From contig NZ_KV917377.1 of the NCBI RefSeq assembly GCF_002019705.1, forward strand, positions 3,631,649-3,695,648: 64,000 nt of DNA. Reading direction: 5' to 3'. The notes beneath the pieces are model-generated. The model made no database searches. It was not told the DNA's origin and saw only the letters and a program-made list of their open reading frames with translations. Shown piece after piece: positions 34,287-43,401 of this stretch. A program made the position numbers and the translations under genes. This stretch comes from Shouchella patagoniensis (GTDB lineage Bacteria; Bacillota; Bacilli; Bacillales; Bacillaceae_D). How positions within the stretch are numbered: the stretch's first letter is position 1; each line of letters opens with the position of its first letter.

Positions 34287-35332
34287 AAGCAATGCGATCA
34301 ATAGGGTTAGTTACCTTTTTATTATTAGCTGTACCTATAAGTCTTTTTGCTTGGTATCTTGTTAATCAAGGCCTGGTTGAGTGGGATTTCTTTATTGGAG
34401 TAGAACCCATTTTCTATAATATTCCAATTGTGGTTTGGTTGTTTGCATGGTTTTTCTTTATTTCTGTACTTATTTATTTCATTGCCGCTTCTAATTGGAA
34501 GCGTGGTGTAAAGGTTTTTCGACGGGCGTTGCAAAAATTAAATGAAGGACATTTAAAAGCTGGGAAAAAGGAAGCTGAAGAGTTAACGTCAGATTTTAAA
34601 GAAGCAACTGCATTGATTGTCGATATGGAAGAGAGAATGAATAAACAAGCGGATCGCTCACAAAAGCTAATGGATCAATGGGCTGAAAAGGAAAGTCAAT
34701 TAAAAAATGAGCTTGTTTTTCAAGAGAGGAATCGAATCGCTAGGGAGCTACATGATTCGGTATCTCAGCAGCTCTACGCAGCATCCATGTTATTATCGGC
34801 TGCGGTTAATCAAAAAAATGCGGACATAGATGGATTACGGAATCGCTGCGAACAAATTGAGAAAGTAGTAAATGACGCACAAAATGATATGCGTGCGTTA
34901 CTTTTACAATTGCGACCCATTCAGCTTGAGGATCAAACGTTTAAAGAAGGGATCGAACAGTTAGTCGAAAGTCTAGCCGAAAAACACCCCATTACTTTTT
35001 CCGTCCGAATTGAAGATTCACCACTTTCTGCCGGGATTGAAGATCAGCTATTCAGGATCGCCCAGGAAGCAATTGCCAATACTCTTCGCCATGCAGAAGC
35101 AAGGGAGATTAGTTTATACTACGCGCGGCTTCATAATTTTGCAGTCTTAAAAGTAACAGATGATGGTATTGGTTTTGAGCGCAAAGAACAATCAGGTGGT
35201 TATGGACTAAATGGAATTGAAGAACGAGCGGAGGAAATTGGGGCAACAGCGCGTATTGTTAGTGTTCCTGGTCAAGGAACAAGTGTGGAAATCAAAGTGC
35301 CAATTGTGAAAGGAGAACAGCCCAATGATTAA
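34283..35332 (+). CDS. liaS: LiaS-type sensor histidine kinase
   Basis: A 349-residue NarL-type kinase. Two N-terminal membrane helices (about 7-28 and 48-70) enclose a very short extracellular loop, the intramembrane-sensing layout. A linker coiled coil leads to the HisKA_3 box RIARELHDSVSQQ with His157, and the ATPase domain has ANTLRHAEA (N box) and DDGIGF (G1), then GYGLNGIEERA. It phosphorylates LiaR on envelope damage by antibiotics such as bacitracin or vancomycin in relatives. It overlaps both liaF and liaR by a few bases. Confidence 0.95.
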   Translation: MKAMRSIGLVTFLLLAVPISLFAWYLVNQGLVEWDFFIGVEPIFYNIPIVVWLFAWFFFISVLIYFIAASNWKRGVKVFRRALQKLNEGHLKAGKKEAEELTSDFKEATALIVDMEERMNKQADRSQKLMDQWAEKESQLKNELVFQERNRIARELHDSVSQQLYAASMLLSAAVNQKNADIDGLRNRCEQIEKVVNDAQNDMRALLLQLRPIQLEDQTFKEGIEQLVESLAEKHPITFSVRIEDSPLSAGIEDQLFRIAQEAIANTLRHAEAREISLYYARLHNFAVLKVTDDGIGFERKEQSGGYGLNGIEERAEEIGATARIVSVPGQGTSVEIKVPIVKGEQPND

Positions 35333-35954
35333 TGTGTTGATTGTTGATGATCATGAAACGGTAAGGATGGGGGTTTCTGCTTTTCTATCTACACAAGATG
35401 ATTTAGTTGTTGTTGGTGAAGCAAGGAATGGATTAGAAGGTGTTGAAAAAGCATTTGAATTAAAACCAGATGTTATCGTGATGGATTTGGTTATGGATGG
35501 AATGGATGGTATTGAAGCTACAAGAACAATTAAATCAAAATGGAAAGAGGCAAGAATTGTTGTTGTAACAAGTTTTCTTGACAATGATAAGCTTCGTCCG
35601 GCCTTAGAGGCGGGGGCTGTAAGCTATGTGTTGAAAACGTCAAGTGCCATGCAAATCGCTGATGCGATTCGAAAAACCCATGCAGGTGAGTCGGTGCTTG
35701 ACGCAAAAGTACAAGGGCAAATGATTTCCGCATTTACGGCTAATGTCCCATTACATAATGCGTTAACGAAGCGAGAATTAGAAATCTTAAAGTTAATGTC
35801 ATTAGGAAAGACGAACCAACAAATTGGCGATACGTTATATATAACAATTAAAACAGTCAAAACACATGTGAGTCACATCCTAGCAAAACTAGAAGTAGAG
35901 GATCGAACACAGGCAGTCATTTATGCGCTAAACGAAAAGTTATTTACGAATTAA
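35325..35954 (+). CDS. liaR: LiaR-type response regulator
   Basis: A 209-residue NarL/FixJ regulator. The receiver domain has the acidic pocket VDDHE, the phospho-acceptor Asp54 in VIVMDLVMDG and the Lys in SYVLKTSS. The C-terminal LuxR-type HTH reads LTKRELEILKLMSLGKTNQQI, then KTVKTHVSHILAKLEV. It would activate the liaI promoter upstream. It overlaps liaS by eight bases and a terminator-like hairpin follows. The operon is liaI-liaH-liaF-liaS-liaR; no liaG is present between liaH and liaF. Confidence 0.95.
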   Translation: MINVLIVDDHETVRMGVSAFLSTQDDLVVVGEARNGLEGVEKAFELKPDVIVMDLVMDGMDGIEATRTIKSKWKEARIVVVTSFLDNDKLRPALEAGAVSYVLKTSSAMQIADAIRKTHAGESVLDAKVQGQMISAFTANVPLHNALTKRELEILKLMSLGKTNQQIGDTLYITIKTVKTHVSHILAKLEVEDRTQAVIYALNEKLFTN

Positions 35955-35980
35955 ATGCTAGATTTAACAAAGGACTGAAT

Positions 35981-36022
35981 AAGAACTGCCAATCAGGTAG
36001 TTGAATTTAGTTCTTTTTATTT
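35981..36022 (+). terminator. probable terminator of the lia operon
   Basis: AAGAACT (35981-35987) can pair with AGTTCTT (36009-36015), followed by TTTATTTTT. An alternative inner stem AACTGCC/GGTAGTT (35984-35990/35996-36002) competes with it. Confidence 0.6.
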
Positions 36023-36084
36023 TTATAGCTAGTAATTCTAAGAAGATTTTAGTAAACTAATCGAAATATTAAGGAGGGATAAAT

Positions 36085-36870
36085 GTGATTAGGCAACTAA
36101 GTGCAAATGATCAAGAGATTTGTCTTCAACTAGTAAAACAGAAACCCGCGGAGAACTTGTTCATTATCGGCGATATTGAAGCTTTTGGAATGGAAACAGA
36201 TTTCCAAAGGGTGTGGGGAGATTTTAATGAGCAAAATGAATTGATTGCTGTCTTATTAAAGTACCAAGAGAATTACATACCGTACGCAAATTCGTTATTT
36301 GATTCAGTTGGTTTTGCAGAAATCATGAACAATGACCCTTCTTTTAAAGCGATGTCTGGATTAAAAACGGTTACAGAACAAATCGAGCCACATTTGCGGC
36401 CATTCCGATCAAAGCGTGAAACATACTATGCGAAAGGGAGTTCATTAAAGGGGCTTAAAGTGAACACAGATGTTACTGAAATAGCCACTGTTGCTGATGC
36501 TCAAAACTTACTTGCTTTTTTGAAGGAAATACCAGAGTTTAAACACTCGGTTCCGCAAACGGTCGAAAAAAAACAACGTGATATAGAAAGTGGCTTCTCA
36601 CGCGCAGTTTTGGTTAAATCAAATGGGGAAATTGTTGCAAGCGCCTCCACAACTGCAGAAAATTCAGCTTCTGCAATGATCGTGGGCGTAGCGACTCTAG
36701 AAGCATATAAGCATAACGGCTATGCAACGGCCTGTGTATATAGACTCTGTTCTGACTTGCATCTAGAAGGAAAAGAACCGTGTTTGTTTTATGATAATCC
36801 CGCTGCCGGTGCTATTTATAAGAGAATTGGATTTGAAGATATTGGTTTGTGGATGATGTATGGGTATTAA
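36085..36870 (+). CDS. two-domain GNAT-like acetyltransferase
   Basis: A 261-residue protein. The C-terminal half has a GNAT core: GEIVASASTTAENSASAMIVGVATLEAYKHNGYATACVYRL (acetyl-CoA-binding Y-K-H-N-G-Y-A loop) and LFYDNPAAGAIYKRIGFEDIG. The N-terminal half is less conserved and may be a degenerate second GNAT domain, as in FR47-like proteins. GTG 36085 with AAGGAGGG upstream is the start. It is monocistronic. The substrate is unknown. The pattern of an N-terminal half without a loop for CoA suggests a dimer-like fusion. Confidence 0.8.
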   Translation: MIRQLSANDQEICLQLVKQKPAENLFIIGDIEAFGMETDFQRVWGDFNEQNELIAVLLKYQENYIPYANSLFDSVGFAEIMNNDPSFKAMSGLKTVTEQIEPHLRPFRSKRETYYAKGSSLKGLKVNTDVTEIATVADAQNLLAFLKEIPEFKHSVPQTVEKKQRDIESGFSRAVLVKSNGEIVASASTTAENSASAMIVGVATLEAYKHNGYATACVYRLCSDLHLEGKEPCLFYDNPAAGAIYKRIGFEDIGLWMMYGY

Positions 36871-37256
36871 ATGATTAGAATAGGTCATGTTAGAACTTAC
36901 TTGTCAGCTTAATCATACTCAGTCAAAAAGAGGGTGTCTAATGTCCTGATTTTTGTTATAATAAATTGCTGTTTTTATCATTTTATGAACGGATTGATTT
37001 TGTTTTATTGCATGTTGCTTTTAATGATCGTAAAAAAAGGTTGAATGAACGTATACTTTTCAGACAGGAAAAGCTAAATATCCATTGTTAATTAATAGCG
37101 GGATTACTACCTATTTGTCTTTTAAGTATTCTTATTTAGGGACATGTTCTGTCACATATTTAAATGTGAGTGGAAGTAAACCAAGGAGACAAAATGTGTT
37201 CATAAAATGATAGAACGGTTTATTAGAAATAAGGGAGAAGGAGTGTAATTAATAGC
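36871..37256. other. intergenic region without recognisable gene
   Basis: About 390 AT-rich bases. No frame above 30 codons has a ribosome site. A small palindrome CACAT-ATTTAA-ATGTG (37154-37169) is the only symmetric element noted. The promoter for the TPR gene should lie here, but I cannot place it. Confidence 0.45.
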
Positions 37257-38948
37257 GTGAGTAAATTAAGGAGCGTAGGTGGACGACTGGATAAAGTCAA
37301 TGCGCTGGAAGATCAGAAAAAATGGGAAGAGGCACTTATTATTTATAATAACTTATTTGCCGACTACTCTACGCATGCAAAGGAGTTTTCTTCAAGAGCA
37401 CACCGCTTACTCTTAAAAAGGAAATTTAAAGCAGCTGTCCAAACCTCAGTTATTGGAGGTACAATTTACCCAGCTGATTTTTTACTAAGACTTCAGCGAA
37501 CAACTTTCTATTTTATAGGATTAAAATGGGGAAAGTTATTGGACGTATGGCGGGAAAAAGATCATTATCATGAGAAGCATATAAATCTTATTCTTGCCAG
37601 GTTTGAGTGCTTAAAGCAATTAGGTAAAGAAAAGGACGCGGAAGAGGCTTTAATTTCGGGGCATCACTTATATCCTAAAAATCCAAAACTAAATTTAGTA
37701 GTAGGTAAACATTTTTTTGTGAAAGAACAATGGGATCGAGTTCCTTCCTTTTATAAAAAGGCTATGGAGTATGGTCAAATACTAAAGACTAAGGAATATG
37801 TTGAATTAGCTACTGCTGAATTAAACAAAGGGAATGTTGAGGGTGCAAATGAGGCAGTACTCTCGGGTTTAACTTTGTACCAAAATGATAAAGATTTATT
37901 ATTGATGGCAATTGAATTTGCTAAAGAAAAACAGGAATGGAAAGATGTTATTGAACAATGTTCAAAGGCAGAGTCGGTGCTGCAAGGAGAAACGAAATAT
38001 AACGAAGTGCTTCTAACGAGGTCCATTGCTCTGCAATTCTCTGGTAAGCACAGAGAAGCGAAAGATTGCTTTAATCTGTTTATGAAAAATAATCAAGCTG
38101 GAAACGAAAGGCATAAAAAATTCATACTGTTTGATAATGGAGAGAGTCGAATTGAGTTCTATAAACATTTAGGTGAAACAAATGCCATCATACTTACATT
38201 TGATTCAATTAATTTAACTTGGCGCAATGATCCATTTGGCTATAAATTATTGGCGAAGCAAAATATTGACATCTTATCACTTAGGCGCCGAAAAGTGGAA
38301 CTATGTCATCAAGATCTTACAGCAGATAATTATTACAAAATGGTGGGAAAACTCGTAAGCGGTTACGAGAAAAAGTTCGCTTATGGATTTAGTTTAGGGG
38401 GATATACATCTCTTTATTACGCTTCAGCTTTGAAATGTGACATTTTGTCCCTTTCACCAAGGCTATCTGCACATCCGATTTTCGGCAAAGGGAAATACCC
38501 GAAAGAACTTTTTACCCATGGTCTAAACTTTCCATACAATGAAGAAATATCTCCTGTAATCATTTATGATCCTAAAGATAGACGAGATAATCGTTTTATA
38601 GAAGAAAATATAAAACCGGCATTTCCACATGCACGATACATAAAAACGGATTATTCAGGACATGCTACTGCTCCTTACTTGTTAAAGATTGGTATGCTGA
38701 AAACGTATGTTTACTGCCTGCTTGATGGAACAGATTATCCTAGTTTGAAGAGAGAAAACAATTATCTTTCTCCTAATTATCTTCGTATCTTAGCCTCCCA
38801 TTGCTATAGAAGAGGAAAACTAAAATGGGCAAATGTGTTAGTTGAAAGGGCTCTTGCCATTGATCCTAACAACAAACATGGACTAAAATTAAGAGAGAAT
38901 ATTCAAGAAAAAATAAAGCATGAAAACAAAGTGCTTTTACCTGTTTAG
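37257..38948 (+). CDS. TPR-repeat protein with an alpha/beta-hydrolase-like C-terminal domain
   Basis: A 563-residue cytoplasmic protein; no signal peptide or membrane segment is evident. Residues 1-260 hold helical TPR-like repeats (ALEDQKKWEEALIIYNNL, AKEFSSRAHRLLLKRKFKAA, KEKDAEEALISGHHLYP). Residues about 290-500 look like an alpha/beta hydrolase fold with a nucleophile elbow YGFSLGGY (Ser379), an Asp in DPKDRRDN and a His in SGHATAPYL. Another TPR-like helix pair closes the protein (LKWANVLVERALAIDPNN). GTG 37257 follows GGGAGAAGGAG. It lies upstream of a TagGH-like teichoic-acid exporter, so modification or handling of a surface glycan is a fair guess, but I do not recognise it. Confidence 0.75.
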   Translation: MSKLRSVGGRLDKVNALEDQKKWEEALIIYNNLFADYSTHAKEFSSRAHRLLLKRKFKAAVQTSVIGGTIYPADFLLRLQRTTFYFIGLKWGKLLDVWREKDHYHEKHINLILARFECLKQLGKEKDAEEALISGHHLYPKNPKLNLVVGKHFFVKEQWDRVPSFYKKAMEYGQILKTKEYVELATAELNKGNVEGANEAVLSGLTLYQNDKDLLLMAIEFAKEKQEWKDVIEQCSKAESVLQGETKYNEVLLTRSIALQFSGKHREAKDCFNLFMKNNQAGNERHKKFILFDNGESRIEFYKHLGETNAIILTFDSINLTWRNDPFGYKLLAKQNIDILSLRRRKVELCHQDLTADNYYKMVGKLVSGYEKKFAYGFSLGGYTSLYYASALKCDILSLSPRLSAHPIFGKGKYPKELFTHGLNFPYNEEISPVIIYDPKDRRDNRFIEENIKPAFPHARYIKTDYSGHATAPYLLKIGMLKTYVYCLLDGTDYPSLKRENNYLSPNYLRILASHCYRRGKLKWANVLVERALAIDPNNKHGLKLRENIQEKIKHENKVLLPV

Positions 38949-39046
38949 CAAAAGTAGTTATTAGAAAGAATAAGTAAAATAAAGTTTATATATATTAAAG
39001 CTATATTAGATTCGTTTTATGTACAAATAGAACTTAATAATGTTTC

Positions 39047-39076
39047 AAAAAGCACCCGACTTTGGGTGCTTTTCTA
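39047..39076 (+). terminator. rho-independent terminator after the TPR gene
   Basis: AAAAAGCACCC (39047-39057) pairs with GGGTGCTTTT (39064-39073) around GACTTT. It separates the TPR gene from tagG, so they are not simply one operon. Confidence 0.85.
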
Positions 39077-39202
39077 ATTGCTATAAAAGTGATATCTTTC
39101 ACTAAAATGTCCTTGATCAAAATGGCGAAACGCGTTAGTTAGTGATATGATATAAAAGATGTAATGGACATTTCTTGGCACCTTAAAATTTGGGGAACTC
39201 AT

Positions 39203-39310
39203 ATGTCTAATGAGTTTAACCCAAGTGTTATGCCTAATAATGTTGAGAGTTATTATGATTGGATATTGAATTTCAGTGTAAATTATTTAGAAGGAACTCC
39301 TCATCATTAA
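39203..39310 (+). CDS. possible 35-residue peptide
   Basis: An open frame of 35 codons begins MSNEFNPSVMPNN and ends GTPHH, with GGGGAAC eight bases before the ATG and the tagG start 41 bases downstream. The composition looks protein-like, without a membrane segment. It could be a leader peptide or chance. Nothing known resembles it. Confidence 0.25.
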   Translation: MSNEFNPSVMPNNVESYYDWILNFSVNYLEGTPHH

Positions 39311-39351
39311 ACATTACAAGTAAGAATTTATCTCATCAAGGAGTACAAGCT

Positions 39352-40155
39352 ATGAAAGCCGTGTTACAACTGCTTAGAGAGCAGTACGAGAACAAGCACT
39401 TGATTTTTCGGCTTGCTGCGTTTGAACAACGAAGCAAGTTTCAGCTGCATTATTTAGGCGCGCTATGGCAATTATTTAGCCCGCTAATGCAAGTAATCGT
39501 CTTTTTTGTGATTTTTGGTTTAGGCATTCGTTCAGGAGCTCCTGTTGGAGACACACCTTTTTTTGTCTGGTTGCTATGTGGGTTAATTCCCTGGTTTTTT
39601 ATCAGCCCAACTGTATTACAAGGTTCAAATAGCATTCATCAAAAAATAAAAATGGTATCGAAGATGAAATTTCCAGTCAGTGTGCTGCCTTCGATTGTGA
39701 TAGTCGGAAATTCAATTAGTTTTTTTGTTATGCTCGGGGTTCTTTGTATCGTATTAGCAATTTACTCCATATTTTCCGGCGTTTATTTGTTGCAGTTACC
39801 GTATTATATGCTTTGTATGTATGCATTTCTGTACGTATTTGCTTTATTCAGTGCGACGATAGCAACTGTTGTACGTGATTATTACCAGTTATTGCAAGCA
39901 GGGATGCGGATGTTGTTTTTTCTTAGCCCAATCATTTGGGTACCTAGTTCTATGCCAGAGTATTTACAACCAATCTTGCAATTGAATCCGTTGTACTATA
40001 TTTTAAATGGGTTCCGTGATTCATTTATTGGTGGAGCCTGGTTTTATGAAGATATCCCATATATGATCTATTTTTGGGCAGGAATTCTATTGCTTAGCTT
40101 TATAGGAGCTTACGTATTTAATAAGTTTAAAAATAGCTTCGTGGATTATCTATAA
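39352..40155 (+). CDS. tagG: ABC-2 type permease, teichoic acid/polysaccharide exporter (TagG-like)
   Basis: A 267-residue permease with six hydrophobic helices and the N-terminal amphipathic region QHYLGALWQLFSPL (here LHYLGALWQLFSPL) typical of ABC-2 polysaccharide exporters. FLSPIIWVP and LNPLYYILNGFRDSF are also characteristic. It pairs with the ATPase encoded 14 bases downstream to export lipid-linked wall teichoic acid or a similar glycan. ATG 39352 with AAGGAG eight bases upstream is the real start; the longer frame from 39259 has no ribosome site. Confidence 0.88.
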   Translation: MKAVLQLLREQYENKHLIFRLAAFEQRSKFQLHYLGALWQLFSPLMQVIVFFVIFGLGIRSGAPVGDTPFFVWLLCGLIPWFFISPTVLQGSNSIHQKIKMVSKMKFPVSVLPSIVIVGNSISFFVMLGVLCIVLAIYSIFSGVYLLQLPYYMLCMYAFLYVFALFSATIATVVRDYYQLLQAGMRMLFFLSPIIWVPSSMPEYLQPILQLNPLYYILNGFRDSFIGGAWFYEDIPYMIYFWAGILLLSFIGAYVFNKFKNSFVDYL

Positions 40156-40169
40156 AAGGGAGCTTGAAT

Positions 40170-41228
40170 ATGAACCCTAAAATTAAATTAACAGGCGTAT
40201 CGAAAAAGTATACGCTCTACCATAATAACGTGGAAAAACTAAAAGCCATGTTTTTGCCGAAAACAAGAGAAGAAAATCGAGATTTCTATGCTCTGAAAGA
40301 TATTTCTTTGGAAATTTTTGAGGGAGAAACAATTGGAATTGTCGGTATTAATGGATCAGGAAAATCAACGATATCCAATGTATTATCAAGCGTTATCCCT
40401 CCAACAGAAGGAGAAATCGACATCCAAGGCGAGACATCATTGATTGCCATAAATGTTGGTTTGAACAATAACTTAAACGGCTACGATAATATTGAACAAA
40501 AATGTTTAATGCATGGCTTCGATCAAACGAAGATCGAAGAGCTTATGCCATTAATTGAAGAGTTTGCTGATATAGGTGATTTTATCGATCAGCCGGTGAA
40601 AAATTATTCATCGGGTATGAAATCAAGATTAGGGTTTGCAATATCAGCTCACACAAACCCGGATATCATGATAGTTGATGAAGCATTATCAGTGGGCGAC
40701 AAAACGTTTTATCAAAAATGTAAAGATAAAATTACGGAATTCAAAGCACAGAACAAAACAATCATTTTTATTAGCCACAATGTTGGGGAGATAAAAAACC
40801 TATCTGACCGTGTGCTTTGGCTTCATAATGGCGAAGTACGGGCTTTTGGAGAAAAAGAAAAAATCGTAAAAGAGTACGAGGATTACATTAAATGGTTTAA
40901 TAAACTTTCACATCAAGATAAGCAAGCCCATAAAGAAGACTTAAAAGAAAAAAGATCACTTGCGCCAGATAAGCAAAATAGTGAAGGTAAGAAATACAAA
41001 GTGAAGAAAGATTCAAAAAGCGTTAAACAAGCTTCTTTGTTTTTTATTCAGCTTGCTGTATACAGCGCGATCTTCTTGACAGCCACTTATTATATCGCTG
41101 TTCCTTCGTTAATAGAGGCATTTAGTAACGAAAGCGATATGGAAGTAGAAGAGGAAGATGGTTCAGCACATGTGGAGATGAAGGAAGATGACGGCCTTGA
41201 TCATTATGAGTTAAACATAAGATTTTAG
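40170..41228 (+). CDS. tagH: ABC ATPase of a teichoic acid/polysaccharide exporter (short TagH-like)
   Basis: A 352-residue protein. The ATPase has Walker A GINGSGKST (59-67), signature YSSGMKSRL, Walker B IMIVDEAL and the switch His in FISHN. It carries a linker, then one membrane helix near residues 283-305 (ASLFFIQLAVYSAIFLTATYYIA) and an acidic extracellular tail of about 40 residues (EEEDGSAHVEMKEDDG). TagH in B. subtilis is longer, with a large extracellular SH3-like part; here that part is missing. ATG 40170 is chosen over TTG 40164 by ribosome-site spacing. A terminator follows. Confidence 0.87.
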   Translation: MNPKIKLTGVSKKYTLYHNNVEKLKAMFLPKTREENRDFYALKDISLEIFEGETIGIVGINGSGKSTISNVLSSVIPPTEGEIDIQGETSLIAINVGLNNNLNGYDNIEQKCLMHGFDQTKIEELMPLIEEFADIGDFIDQPVKNYSSGMKSRLGFAISAHTNPDIMIVDEALSVGDKTFYQKCKDKITEFKAQNKTIIFISHNVGEIKNLSDRVLWLHNGEVRAFGEKEKIVKEYEDYIKWFNKLSHQDKQAHKEDLKEKRSLAPDKQNSEGKKYKVKKDSKSVKQASLFFIQLAVYSAIFLTATYYIAVPSLIEAFSNESDMEVEEEDGSAHVEMKEDDGLDHYELNIRF

Positions 41229-41259
41229 CAATGTGAAATTGATACTCTTTCCTTATAGT

Positions 41260-41292
41260 AAGCAATTCTCTTAATGGGAATTGCTTCTTTTT
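41260..41292 (+). terminator. rho-independent terminator after tagH
   Basis: AAGCAATTC (41260-41268) pairs with GAATTGCTT (41278-41286), followed by CTTTTTAT. The next 260 bases up to 41553 hold no recognised gene. Confidence 0.82.
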
Positions 41293-41553
41293 ATGTCTAC
41301 AGCGTGGTACGCTTTTTTTAGTCATTCACATGGTGGTGATAAACATGAAAATAGTGAATGAGTTTAAAGAGTGAGTGGTACAGTAAGATGAGAACAGAGA
41401 TTAGTTGTCGTTTTAATAGTGGTTTCCTTGCAAAAAAAGTGATCAATGAGAGTCAAAACTTGCGAGGGTCAATCAGATTTTTATCCATAAAGAGTTCTAT
41501 CGGAAAAGGATTGAGAAGTATTAAATAAGTTTATTGTAAAGGTGGTTTATTGG

Positions 41554-42615
41554 ATGATAAATGATACATTCTTAATGGATTTGCTTAAGATCCCTTCCCC
41601 TTCAGGACATGAAGCGGAAATACAGAAGAAATGGCTCCAATATGTAGAACCATTTGCTGATAATTTATCTGTAGATTATTCAGGAAATGCAATAGCCACA
41701 CTAAATCCTGATGCACCGTTTAAGGTTCTTTTAGCGGGCCATTGCGATGAGATCGGTTTCTTAATCAAATCAATTGATGAAAATGGTTACCTCTATGTTG
41801 AAAAGCTTGGGGGAATTAGCCATAAACCAGCGCTTGGCATGGAAGTTCAAGTACTGGGTCATGGAGGAACAATTCATGGTGTCTTTGGGACAAATGCAGA
41901 ACATCATGGGGGGGCAGATGATAAATTCTCGATTGATGATCTTTTTATCGATTGTGGGGCAAGTTCAGCTCAGGGAATAAAGGAATATGTTCGGGTTGGT
42001 GATCCTGCTGTTTATCAGGTGGAACCAAAAAGATTAATGGATAAACGCTTTAGTGCCAGGGGTCTTGATAATAGGACAGGCGCTTTTATTGTTGCAGAGG
42101 TATTGAAACGTTTACATAAAAAAAGGCTGGATGTTGGTGTGTATGCTGTAAGTACAGTGAATGAAGAAACGAATATGGGAGGTGCTTATTTCGCAGGCGC
42201 TGGACTACAACCAGAACTGGCCATTGCGCTTGATGTGACGTTTGCCACTGATTATCCAGCAGTTAGTGCCCGCAAACATGGAGACATCAAAGTTGGTGGA
42301 GGCCCGGTTCTAGCAAAGGGTGCTCCAATTAATCTAAAAGCAAATGCACTGTTAGAGAAAGCGGCGAAAAGGTTAAAGATGGCTATCCAGTATGAACTAA
42401 CACCTCGCACTACGGGCACGGATGCGGATCGAATTCGTTTAACTGGAAAAGGGGTTCCAATAGCACTTGTTTCGTTGCCACTTCGCTATATGCATGCACC
42501 ACGTGAAGTTGTGTCGTTAATAGATGTGCAACAAGAAATTGAATTATTGGTTGATTTTATCCAGAACCTAAGTGGAACAGAAAACTTACGTCCGGTCGTT
42601 TGGCCATTAAGGTAA
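41554..42615 (+). CDS. M42-family glutamyl aminopeptidase / cellulase-like peptidase
   Basis: A 353-residue M42 peptidase. Metal and catalytic motifs are LLAGHCDEIGF (His and Asp ligands), SARGLDNRTG (bridging Asp), STVNEETNMGG (catalytic Glu and ligand), AIALDVTFATD and the C-terminal SLPLRYMHAPREVV (His ligand). Such dinuclear metal aminopeptidases form large tetrahedral complexes that finish the breakdown of cytoplasmic peptides. ATG 41554 behind AAAGGTGG is preferred to GTG 41542. It is monocistronic with a strong bidirectional terminator. Confidence 0.92.
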   Translation: MINDTFLMDLLKIPSPSGHEAEIQKKWLQYVEPFADNLSVDYSGNAIATLNPDAPFKVLLAGHCDEIGFLIKSIDENGYLYVEKLGGISHKPALGMEVQVLGHGGTIHGVFGTNAEHHGGADDKFSIDDLFIDCGASSAQGIKEYVRVGDPAVYQVEPKRLMDKRFSARGLDNRTGAFIVAEVLKRLHKKRLDVGVYAVSTVNEETNMGGAYFAGAGLQPELAIALDVTFATDYPAVSARKHGDIKVGGGPVLAKGAPINLKANALLEKAAKRLKMAIQYELTPRTTGTDADRIRLTGKGVPIALVSLPLRYMHAPREVVSLIDVQQEIELLVDFIQNLSGTENLRPVVWPLR

Positions 42616-42648
42616 AGAAAGCTGCTTTTATTGAGCAGCTTTCTTTTT
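42615..42648 (+). terminator. bidirectional terminator between M42 peptidase and membrane-repeat genes
   Basis: AAGAAAGCTGCT (42615-42626) is fully complementary to AGCAGCTTTCTT (42634-42645), followed by TTTAT; the opposite strand also ends here. Confidence 0.88.
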
Positions 42649-43401
42649 ATAGTAAAAAAAGTACATGGATAGTGGCCACCAAAGGATGGCGAAAATCGGA
42701 TAAACCGCCCAAACGGTATGAGGAGAAGTTAAAACGTTGATCGTAATAAAAAACAAGGAAAAAAGCACTGTGGCAATAATGGAAAAAGCAAATGGTTTTG
42801 GTCCAAATTTGATTGATAATGGCCACCAAAGAACGGCAAAGATTGGGTAAAGTGACCAAGGTGTTTCTGGTGTTGTTAGTACATTAAGTACAATCAAAAA
42901 AGTTGACAAGAGTGTTGTTCCAAGAATTGAGAATAAGAAATGCTTCTTTGCATAAGTAACTGATAAGGGCCACCAAAGTACAGCAAAAGTAGGGAAAATC
43001 GCCCAAGGAAACCCGGGTTCCATATACATATTTAATATGGTGTAGTATGCAATGATCGATAAGGCCGCTACCGTAGCAAAAAAGGGCTTGGTAGCAGTTC
43101 TTCCAGCGATTGCAGATAATGGCCACCAGATGATAGGAAACCAAGCGTACATGAACCAAAAGTAATTAGGTGATTCGATCATATTAATGATAAACAATAT
43201 CGCAATAATGGCACCAGACATTGTCAGTGAGTATAAAATGTAGCCACCTTTTTTGTTCAAAAGAAGCGATAAAGGACCAAGCAATAAAAATAAAGTAGGG
43301 TAAAGAGCCCACCACTCACTAGGAGTGGTTAGAAAATTAATTAGTAAAAGGATGACTATTAATACGAGGGTGAATGGAAAGGCATGATACTCTACTTTCA
43401 T
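42628..43401 (-). CDS. membrane protein built from five two-helix repeats
   Basis: A 257-residue integral membrane protein. Five copies of one unit are visible: hydrophobic helix, N-x-x-x-x-P-x-x-x-W-x-x-Y/F-P turn, hydrophobic helix, WWPLS (for example NVLTTPETPW then FAVLWWPLS). The first copy has LLLGPLS in place of WWPLS and the second YAWFPIIWWPLS. The start ATG 43401 overlaps the stop of the upstream gene (TAATG), so a longer frame to 43485 is rejected. It is co-transcribed with a protein that carries one such unit and with a PadR regulator. Function is unknown; the repeats recall short 2TM domains. Confidence 0.75.
   Translation of the reverse strand: MKVEYHAFPFTLVLIVILLLINFLTTPSEWWALYPTLFLLLGPLSLLLNKKGGYILYSLTMSGAIIAILFIINMIESPNYFWFMYAWFPIIWWPLSAIAGRTATKPFFATVAALSIIAYYTILNMYMEPGFPWAIFPTFAVLWWPLSVTYAKKHFLFSILGTTLLSTFLIVLNVLTTPETPWSLYPIFAVLWWPLSIKFGPKPFAFSIIATVLFSLFFITINVLTSPHTVWAVYPIFAILWWPLSMYFFYYKKKAAQ

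Noticed and set aside
37154-37169. Palindrome CACATATTTAAATGTG
   Set aside because: Only five arm bases pair perfectly and there is no promoter context to support an operator.
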